Of a DNA stretch of 64,000 nt, positions 55,683-64,000 are shown piece by piece. Origin of the DNA: Verpa conica (taxonomy: Eukaryota; Ascomycota; Pezizomycetes; Pezizales; Morchellaceae); assembly GCA_033030425.1 (NCBI GenBank), contig JAUFSD010000012.1, forward strand, positions 248,001-312,000, given 5' to 3'. The notes beneath the pieces were generated by a model. That model made no database searches. It saw only the letters and a list, made by a program, of their open reading frames with translations, and was not told where the DNA came from. Every line of letters begins with the position of its first letter. The stretch's first letter is position 1. The position numbers and the translations under genes are program-made.

Positions 55683-57876
55683 TTAGGCAGCAAACAACTG
55701 AGCACAACCAAAATGTTGCTCAACGTTGTACGCGCCGGTAGGCTTCCAGTAATCATCAGTGTAGGTGAAGTAAGCAACAACTCCGGGAGCAGCAGAAGCA
55801 ATAGCCGCAATAGCAGTCTTCTGTTGTTCGACACCCGGTACAGCCAAACCATTAGCATCACCGGCCGAGGGCCAACCAGCCTCAAGAACCCAAGCCTTCT
55901 TTCCACTGCAAACAGCTGCACTTATAGTTAGTAAAAAGAACCGATATTAAGAAACGATATAAGAGACTTACCCTCAGTGAGCGCGATCTGGCTAGTCATG
56001 AAGGTACCAGCTTGATCAGCAGTAGTACCAGCGTTGAAGAAGGGGTGAATATTGACACCGATGACATCCATGGCGGAGCAAAGAGTAGGACCATTGGCCT
56101 GGAGGATGTTCAAGGTCTCAGTAGTAGTAACGGGACCAGTGTAACCAGCACCCTTGAACTGAGAAGAGACTGAGACCATATAGGCGGCCAATTCAGCTGC
56201 ACTACAGTATCCGTTGAAGATAGACTCGTTTCCGACAACGACCAAGACAACCAATTCCCACTTGGCCCACTTGAGGATGTCGGAGACCTGTGAGTCACCA
56301 GTGGAAGTACCACCAGACTTGAGGAAGATACCAAGGATCAATCCAAGACCGTGCTTCTCAACAGCGCCACCAACGTTCTCAAGACCAGAGCAGTCGGTAG
56401 AGTAGATTCTGACATTCTGGAATCCCCTGGAGGCAATATCGGCAATGTCGGCCTCAACCTCAGAAGCTGTCTTGCACCCACTGTCGTTGCTGTATGGGGA
56501 GTAGGTAATGGCCCAAAGACTGCCAGTAGAAATGATACCGGCGCTGGAAGACTGAGCAGGAGCGGAAGAAGAGGTTGAAGACGAAGAGATGACAGTTGCG
56601 GCGACAGAAGAGCTAGGGACCTCAGTGGTAGCGGCCTCAGTGGTAGAGGGAGCAGCAGAAGTAACCTCAGTAGTGGCATCAGCAGTGGTGGCTGGAGCAG
56701 TAGAAGTAGAGACAACGGCAGCCTCGGTGGTTGTAACGGCGGCAGCAGTGGTGGTAGGCTCAGAGGTAGGGTCGGCAGTGAAGAACGGGCAAGTTACGAC
56801 CTGGGATGTAACAGTGATTGTGGTGACAACCTCAGGCTGAACGTAGGTTCCAGGAGGATAAGCAGTTGGGACTGGGTACTCTACAGGCACAGTAGCGGAA
56901 CCAGTGATGGTTGATGTAGTGGCACCAATGACATATGTACCAGGGGTTGGGCAAATGTAAGTTGTGGTGTAGATCTTGCTGGTGGTAACGCCATCCTCGA
57001 CCGCAACAGTGGCAAGCGGGCAGACAACGGTAGTGGATGTCTCAACAATGGTAGTAACACCACCATATGTCTGAGTTCCAGGGGCGAGCGAAGTTGTCTC
57101 AGGAGCACAAACATACTCGGTGCTGGTCAAAGTGATTGTGGTTGCTGGGATGGTGTATGTACCAGGAGTATCAATGGTTGTCACCTGTGGGGTAGGGACT
57201 GGTGCAGCTGGTGAAGTTGCAGGGGCTGATTCAGGCACTGAAGACACAGATGGCGTGGCCAACAACGCAGATGAGTGAGAAGTAACAGTCACTTTAGCTG
57301 TGGAGGTGAAGGTCGATGTCAATGTGCTTGAAACCGTAGTGGTGACTTCCTCACTGGGTGTGGGCTCCTCAGTCTCAGGGATATCAGTCTCAGGGACATC
57401 AGTCTCAGGGACACCAGATTCGGAGACATCTGGAATAATAACTGAGGTAACTGGAGTAGAGTAAGCTGTTGTAGGGACACCCTCAGCAGGGATTCCTGTA
57501 GGAGGAAATGACTCTGTAGCATCAACGATTGGTACAATTGTCTTGACTGCCTGAACTGTTGTAGTGGCATCGACATCGACAGGATCGGCATCAGTAGGAG
57601 GGATGGCAGGAGCTGTAGTGATGATGTTAGAGATACCCTTTGATAAAGATGTAGATGAAACAGATCATGAAGATCATGATCTCAGAGACACTTACGAGTA
57701 TAATCCACCAGGTAGGATGTAACGTAGGTCGAGCAAGCACACTCGTCAGCGGTAGGGGTCTCCACGCGAGGCGCCAGCTCCGCATGGGCGTGGGCGTGGC
57801 GGCGGTGGGCGTGTCCTCGTGCTGAGGCACTGCTAAGCAGAGTTGTTGCCGCAAGGGCAATCAGACTGTATCTCAT
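55683..57876 (-). CDS. Secreted GH17 beta-1,3-glucanase-type cell-wall protein
   Basis: Three exons: 57876-57696, 57612-55972 and 55915-55683 (684 residues). Both introns have clear branch sites (CTCTAAC, TACTAAC). Residues 1-20 are a signal peptide (MRYSLIALAATTLLSSASA), followed by a His-rich stretch. The middle is a Ser/Thr/Pro-rich stalk with repeats such as PGTYTIPATTITLTSTEYVC and PGTYVIGATTSTITG, alternating with single Cys. The C-terminal 300 residues are a GH17 domain: ITYSPYSNDSGCKTASEV, the acid/base in VVGNES and the nucleophile in VLEAGWPSAGD. It ends CAQLFAA with no GPI signal. The layout matches fungal BtgE/Scw-like proteins that remodel wall beta-1,3-glucan. Exact activity (endo, exo or transfer) is unknown. 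The minus-strand neighbourhood gives no functional link. Confidence 0.9.
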
Positions 57877-60637
57877 GATGACTTTTTTATAGTATAACAA
57901 CCGGGAAAAAAGAAGCGTAATTCTTCAACCGTCGATCAACAACAAAAGTCTAGCTCGGGAATTGAATACTGTAGTTGGAGAGGCGCAAAGAAAAGAATGC
58001 CCGCTGAATGAGTGAAGCGGTTTTTTTTTTTTTTGGTGACGTGAAAAAAGGATGGAATACGCAAAGTTGCCTGGAACAAAGGTCGCCTTGTGCGTGGTGG
58101 AGGAAGGAGGAGGGAAGGGGGGGGAATGGGAGGTCAACAGGCTGCATAATAAGGAAAAGTGCCCCCGGTCCCAAGCCAATTGCACCCCCCCAGAAAAGGC
58201 AGAAAAGGGGCTTCATCTGAAGTTGGGTAACTGACGCCCAGGGTCTCATGGGTAATCTAATGAACCCAGAGACTTCCCTTATTGACGCTCGTCTCACCCC
58301 CCCCCCAAATAGAAAAGTCGATCATTTCACAAGACGGGACAGGGCAATTGCCCGCCCAGAGTTCTTACAGAGGCGGTGAATAGGCAAGCGGGCAACACCG
58401 CTGAGAGCTGGGGAGGGAGACTGGGGAGAGGGGAGAGCAACGCTGCGACCAGGGGCAAAGGAAATGAGCCCAGCAACGTTGTCAAACAAGGGTGGTGGCC
58501 CTCCAATGGGGAGATGAGCTGCCGATTCCGCTGGCGCTGTGGTGCTAACCCTTGCCCCTCCTGCAAGGTACCACCGCACGAGACAGCCACCACCACCGCC
58601 CTATCAGATCCTAGACCCCGCGCCAGGACCCTTTGAAAGTCACCGTTCTCGAGGTCCAGGAGCAACAAGTACCAGACTCCAGAAAGGCTATTCTAGAATG
58701 AAGCGGCCTCGGTAGGCATTGTGACCGCGGTGTTTCTACTGGACATAATGGCCGTGCAGGCCCGTTTACGGAGATTTGCTTTTTGGGGGGTGTAAACAGC
58801 ATCTCCGAAGAGACTTCGGAAATGTCTATATGTATTTTTTGTCCCATCCCAATGGTACATGTATTTTTAATTCCCAAAAATAAATTTGATCTGTTCGAGG
58901 GATCCCACAATCCCCTCGTCTCATTTACACCAAAGTTTTAAAAGTATGCGTGCGATTGCTTCATAGCCTTGGCATATTATCCTCTCTGCTAGGTAACGCC
59001 AGGACCGGTACGACACCAAGGCTCTCGTTAAAATTCCCGTGTGTTTCAACAACGCTCCGCCCCCCGTAACCCCCAGAGTGCGGGGACCTCCCCTCAACAC
59101 GGCAGGTATAATACAAAATGTACCCCCCGCCGGCCCCCTCGCCAATATTCTTTGCCCAGAGTAATAATCTTAAGATGCCGTAATACACTCAGCTCTCTTT
59201 CAATAGAGAGAATCCCGCCAACAACCGAGTCTTACCTCTCTCTCTCTCGTTCTCGTACCTTGTGCATATACTTGACTAAACCTAATACCCCAAGTCTGGC
59301 GCTCAGATACCCGTACATGTTACAGGCATGCATACTCCCAAACCGGGTGTCGAAGGGAAAGAAAGCACACACACACACACACCCCTAGCAGCGGACATGC
59401 ATGCGAATGACAGACCGTGAAATACTCGTGCATTTCCGGTCCATGGAACTCTGCAGAACCCTCTCTTCGAAAGCACTAACTCACCAAACCAACGGTGTGG
59501 TTAGCGATGCGGGATCTGAACCCAGATTCACATCTACCGGCGCCGAGATATGTGTGTGTGGTACCTGAGACTTCTCCCAAAAAGGGATGCGTGTGTGTGT
59601 GTGTGAAAATCTCCTCTTGGCAATGAGGCTCGGCGGTACATTCCATACGCGAGTTTTTTCCTTCCCTTTCTTTGTTCTTGTGGGTGTTCTGATCGTCATC
59701 CGACATTTGGTTGCGAAAGAGTTCCGAGATTCCGTTTGTGCCGGGGGGGGGGGGGACGTAGAGTACATGTCTACGGATACCTATGCGGGGGTCTCTTTTT
59801 TTTCGTGCCGGTTATCAACCACAACCTGTGCGTATGTATGCAAAAATATAATTGTCCGCAAACAAGGCCGCAAAAGGTCAATGCCGTGGTCTCCGCATAT
59901 GTCATAATATTACCGACCCTTTGACATCTCATGTACTCGTCTCGTCTCGCCTTTGCATGCATAGGTTAGATGGTTACTATTCATTCTCTGTATCGTGTAT
60001 GATACTACAGATGTCTAACTTATCCTGGTTCTTTCTGTATATTAGGACCGCATAGATAGCGTCTGTAGTGGAGTTCTTCATGTCCGCTCACTCGATATTT
60101 TAACTTTTTATTTATTTATTTATTTTCCTCAAAAAAAGGAGTTCTTATGAATAGTAAGCGAGTAATTCTACTGTAATAGGAGTATCTCGGGTTCTAGAGC
60201 CGGGAAGTTAGTTGCGCTGGCGAGATTGTTCGGATGCATCTATCCGTGAGTTATCGCCTCACTGCAGCTGGTGGAACAACCCTGGGGATTTTTTATTTTT
60301 TGCTTGTTTATCTTCGTTTTTGGCCTCTAGCTGTAATTGTTCTAAGTAGCTTTTACAAACAAGGATAGATAGCTCCCATCCCAATAAAAGAAGAAATAGC
60401 GAGGTCTGAGATTAGGGTAATGACTAATCTGTTTCAAAAGTTAGGAAGTCCTGGGGAGCTAGGTTCTAGGGTAAACGTAAATAACATTGTGTAAAGAGGA
60501 ATATAAAGAATCTATCTTTGTAAGGGGATTGAGGTCTATATCACCGCCTCCCTCTCAGCTCTTTTAAGGATTATATTACCCAGCTTATCCCCCACCAACA
60601 AACCAAAGATGCAATTCCCAAAGAGAAAAGCATACCA
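57877..60637. other. Intergenic region upstream of the GH17 gene
   Basis: No gene supported. It contains an (AC)n run at about 59366-59383, a (GT)n run at about 59591-59605, and poly-T and poly-G/C tracts close to the GH17 promoter. Confidence 0.5.
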
Positions 60638-61198
60638 TCAGTAAACATCCACAGTCCTGACCGGCTCCTCAACTAACAAAAACAATGACTTAAAATACAC
60701 AAACCTCCAACACCAAGTACATTTCCGCCCTTCACAAGCCGAACTATAGCCCACAGGACAGCCCACCTCATCGGGCAAGGGACTACCATGACAGAAGCAC
60801 TCCCAATCAGCATACGGCATCCCAGTAACCCTGCACCCAAACATCCACCCATCACGACACCCACTTGCCGTCTCATAGAAGCATACACACTTTGATCTGT
60901 CGCCGTTGCAGTACTTGCTCATCATTCCGGGACAGGTTTCGTGGGCGGGGATTTGCTTGTTGCATTCGCATTTTGCTGGCTTGTTGGGTTGCGGGTAGCA
61001 GAAGAGGTTGAACGTGGGTTGGCAGTGCGTGTGGATGAGTGGGGATTGGGTGTCTTTGATGAGCGTGGGGTCTTTGTAGGTGGGTTAGTGGGGGGGGAGT
61101 GAGGGTTAGATTAGGGAGGGTTGGGAAAACGTACGGTGGATGGAGGCTCTGGTGTCGAAAAAGAAAGTAGAGGTAAAAAGTAAAGTAAGGCCATACAT
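60638..61198 (-). CDS. Small cysteine-rich secreted protein
   Basis: Two exons: 61198-61135 and 61071-60638 (165 residues), joined by a 63-nt intron (GTACGT...CTACAAAG). The first 18 residues (MYGLTLLFTSTFFFDTRA) look like a signal peptide. The mature part has 16 Cys, an even number, in CEC, CVC and CFC pairs and spaced GCRDGW / GCRVTG motifs, suggesting disulphide bonding outside the cell. Near the end, the 48-nt segment 60709-60662 has a GTTTGT...GTCAG intron form. Its removal keeps the frame and the same last residues (RTVDVY), and deletes a hydrophobic segment (FVYFKSLFLLVEEPV). Two isoforms are thus possible (149 or 165 residues). I do not recognise the family. It resembles secreted effector-like proteins in size and Cys content only. 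Confidence 0.65.
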
Positions 61199-63652
61199 GG
61201 TAGTAGACCCGAATAGCGGTCGGATGTGGAGTGGGGTAGCAAGAGGTTGGTTTTATTATTATAGTCTGATACTGGAGGGTTTTTGGATGAAAAATAGACC
61301 CCGAATAAAGTATTTATATGGGAAGAAATCTTCTCTGTACATAGCTAGGGCTACAAATAAGCATATGCTCAGGAAGAACTCTAAATGACTACATCGAATG
61401 TAGATCCGGGAGAATATATTGAGGAGTAGCATTAATCTCTTCCCTCCTTACTGATAGATCTTCCCGTCAGGTCTGTAGCCGTGTTTCTACAAACCCTAGA
61501 TATCATTACAGTAATAGGCTTCAAAGGTGGGGGGGAGGGGGGAAGGTCAATGCTCCTGAATATTTCTCACCCTTAGGCCAAGAAAGAGAATCTTAATGAG
61601 ATACTTCCAAGCCCATAGAAAAGACCTAGACTCTTGCGTGATTGTACAACAATGTCGCAGAGGAAATGAGCAAAAAAGAAAGTGTAAGTGCGGAACTTTA
61701 TTCAGAGGGTTAGTCACTATCTTACCTGAATCACGATAACAAGGGTTCATCCTATCGATTCATCATTGTTACATGTCTCGGAATTAGCCTTTCTTCCCAA
61801 GTAACTGGCGCTTATTATTCTGTGTTGGATTTCCTCGTACGACATTTGCACGCAATTGAAGTGAAGATGGCTCGTACAGGTCTCACACATAATTTCTGTG
61901 TCTGCGTGTGTGTAGCGATCCTATAGGGTATTTTCACATCACATGATAAACATCCAATCGCCGTCTGAAGGACTGACGTTGAGAGGCTTTAAACGTGCTA
62001 GACCGAGCGGCGATTTGGACGTTTCTGGTATATACTCCACTCGGGGGGTCTATGTTGAGACACAGAATGGTTATCAGAGAACATGCGGGGTGCCTTTTGA
62101 ATGTAGGTATCCGGGAGTGCTTAATACACAGCTGATATTTTACGAGTGTTATAACAGGTGAGAAGTCTACCATCTTGGAGGAGGTGTTTGAGGTGAGGAA
62201 AATGAGTCATGAATGGTCACCCACTGGGGATTGTCGGGCCGGATGCTCGACGTCTCGCTAAGCTTTTACAGTATTCTTCCGAGAGAGTACACTATGCAGA
62301 CATATATACCAACAATAACCCTCTATCTAGAAAAGAAAGTATTAGATATAGTATAGACTTACCTGGCATCAATACTGTCCGGTAAAAAAAAAAAAATTAA
62401 TATCTCAACCAGGGTGCTGGGACTCTCTTGATTTGTGATCAGCCTGTAGGTGCTTAAACTGTAAAGCAACAACCTTGCGGCCTGCCGGGGTGCAGAGTTT
62501 TTACTATTCTAGATAGCAATGATAAAGCACAGGGTATAGAAGGAGGCAGTGGAGGAGGAGGGGGGGAAATAGGTCATAAATCTTATTAAAAACTCCACGC
62601 CGCTGTTTTCTCAACTCTTGACCTCGACTTCTCTTCAGCCAGGTCATGTAACGTCACTCGCCAACTTAATTCATTGCCGGCCTCGGCTTCACGTTTCAGT
62701 GCTCGTAGTACCTCAGCATATACATTTATTCCATGTCTTGGCCGGCAACTCTTATCTCGGTAAATCACAATATTCCGCCAACGTGTACCAGAACTCGGGC
62801 GAATCGGATTGTATGGAACCCGGGGACATCAATTGGCATGTGAGTGACTTCACGTCACGCCATTCTACGGACTACAGACTTCTAGCAACCATCGTTGTAA
62901 TCTTTCCCCCGAACAACTACACGACACCGTCATCACAATTCTGGATAGGTCAGAGTAGTTGATCAACAGGTTTCTCCAAATTATCATCTATTTCTCGGAG
63001 TTCGGATTCACTTCATTCCGACGGATCCGGCCTGCCTATACATATACCGTCCTGCAGTGGTTACGCCACACAGCCCCACAACCCCGCATTAAGTACAGCT
63101 GTCGGGTGATATATGACTTGTACGATATATATAAGCTTCACAGAAACCGTATTTATCATATCGTAACGCCCATCAATTCCTGCCTTCATTTTCCCAACTA
63201 TCCAGAACAGAGCCACCTCGACGCGGGCAGCACGCAATAACCATGATCTGTATCTTGCCATCACCATTCCCAACGCCATAATGCAACAAAAGAAAAAAGA
63301 AGAAAACTACTACAAAAACTACAATAAAGAAATAGGAGTATGAAGGGCCACAAGGAAATAAAGGAGAAAAACAAGATTTACAAGTCCGGAAGAGGCAGCA
63401 GACGAACGATACCAACCAGCGCACAGGTTTTTCTAAATAAAAAATAAAATAGCAGCAAACAATTCGGCGGGCATACTCAACCCTAAAACCGAAAAAGTTT
63501 GAGAATGCTGAGAATACCGACATAAAAGGATATGAGAACAGGAAGGGGAAGCCCCCATCACTGGATTACTCAGTTGCATTCCGCCCCAAAACCCCCTGCC
63601 TAAATGGATCCAAAAAAACAGACAAAAAAGAATACCTCCCTATACTTATAAA
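61199..63652. other. Intergenic region, no convincing gene
   Basis: Frames at 61943-62161 (plus), 62586-62962 and 62959-63240 lack motifs and clear splice structure. The stretch close to 63653 is probably the 3' UTR of the edge gene. Confidence 0.45.
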
Positions 63653-64000
63653 TTATTCATGCCCACCTGCATTCAACGCAATCGATGCTTTCTTTCGTAG
63701 CCCAAAGAAGCTCGTTCTGTGTTTGGCTTTCGTCTCTTTTTCCTTTTTCTTGTCCGCCTTTTCCTTCTTATCCCTCTTATCCTCCTTAGTTTCCTTCGGG
63801 TCCTCTTTGACGGGGTGCTCCTCTTTCCCATTCCCGTTTTCGAGTTTCTCTTCCTTCTCAAGCTCCTTTACCCTCTCGTTCTCTGGCTCATCTAACTTAT
63901 TTAGACCACCATTCGTCCCATTCGTCCCATTCGTCCCATTAAATTCCTGGCTCTCATCTGTTGGTGGTAGTCCTGGAGGCAAAAACACTACTGGGGTATT
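63653..64000 (-). CDS. 3' end of a Lys/Glu-rich protein gene (partial, runs off the window)
   Basis: The frame is open from the window edge to a stop at 63653 (115 residues visible). It starts NTPVVFLPPGLPPTDESQEF, has a (NGT)4-like repeat coded by a 9-base tandem sequence, then a long charged segment rich in KE and KK pairs, and ends RTSFFGLRKKASIALNAGGHE. No domain is visible in this part; it is probably a disordered C-terminal tail of a longer protein. Function unknown. The biased composition alone could be misleading, but the uninterrupted frame to the edge supports coding. Confidence 0.6.
   Translation of the reverse strand, partial: NTPVVFLPPGLPPTDESQEFNGTNGTNGTNGGLNKLDEPENERVKELEKEEKLENGNGKEEHPVKEDPKETKEDKRDKKEKADKKKEKETKAKHRTSFFGLRKKASIALNAGGHE

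Noticed and set aside
56338..57114. Leu/Pro- or Val/Thr-rich alternative frames across the GH17 stalk
   Set aside because: They are shadows of the Ser/Thr-rich repeat coding sequence.
59501..59560. Minus-strand T-arm-like sequence (GGGTTCAGATCCC)
   Set aside because: The 7-base 3' acceptor strand has no matching 5' strand at the right distance, and no anticodon arm folds.
61943..62173. Overlapping frames on both strands (72 and 79 codons)
   Set aside because: Neither has a recognisable motif or splice support, and overlapping frames of this length arise by chance.
62618..63240. Plus-strand frames of 93-114 codons
   Set aside because: No ATG for the first, no motifs, no consistent splice sites.
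63173..63523. 116-codon minus-strand frame rich in Phe and Val
   Set aside because: It comes from A-rich plus-strand sequence directly downstream of the edge gene stop, probably 3' UTR.

Overview
The window looks like chromosomal DNA of a filamentous ascomycete (Pezizomycotina). The basis is genes cut by short GT-AG introns (50-90 nt) with CTAAC-like branch sites, a fungal GH17 cell-wall glucanase with a Ser/Thr-rich stalk, a mitochondrial phosphate carrier, and a zinc-finger family of a type I know only from filamentous fungi. The genus cannot be fixed from the sequence alone. Most of the window is gene-poor, AT-rich DNA with small TA-flanked inverted-repeat elements (MITEs), minisatellites and diverged repeats. 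I found no intact transposase or reverse transcriptase.

The dominant content is a family of seven paralogous genes, all on the minus strand, spread over about 45 kb: A 5800-9442, B 11017-14449, C 18006-20437, D 27278-28682, E 32929-35515, F 38767-40216 and G 48607-50395. All encode the same C-terminal module: a basic nuclear-localisation-like patch, a C-X12-C-X13-H-X3-4-H finger opening with (F/L/Y)ACPY, a C-X2-C-X13-H-X5-C finger, a W-(E/Q)-(R/K)-IY-x-(I/T)-LFP motif, and an acidic or polar tail that begins at a conserved splice acceptor just before a Trp. Two introns sit at identical positions and phases in all seven. The exon models I built keep frame in every member. The N-terminal halves differ strongly. 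A and B carry long, well-kept ankyrin arrays (about 15 and 14 repeats). C and E carry decayed ankyrin-like sequence in open frame behind an extra N-terminal module. D and F have essentially lost the repeats and share an enlarged first intron. G has a short acidic N-terminus and its own C-terminal repeats. This looks like an expanding and diverging set of probable nuclear ankyrin/zinc-finger proteins. I propose it as the main undescribed system here; its function is unknown.

Layout. 1-3 kb: repeat copy and a pyrimidine-rich minisatellite. 3.0-4.1 kb: an F-box/ankyrin gene on the plus strand. 5.8-20.4 kb: A, B and C, with a G-quadruplex-type array between A and B and a minisatellite upstream of B. 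20-27 kb: MITE-rich gap, including one MITE nested inside the terminal repeat of another. 27-40 kb: D, E and F. 44-46.3 kb: two compact housekeeping-type genes (a CBS-pair protein and the mitochondrial phosphate carrier). 48.6-50.4 kb: G. 55.7-57.9 kb: the GH17 gene. 60.6-61.2 kb: a cysteine-rich secreted protein gene. At the right edge is the 3' end of a Lys/Glu-rich protein gene that continues outside. The housekeeping-type genes lie in the right half; the ankyrin/zinc-finger members A-F occupy the repeat-rich left half.
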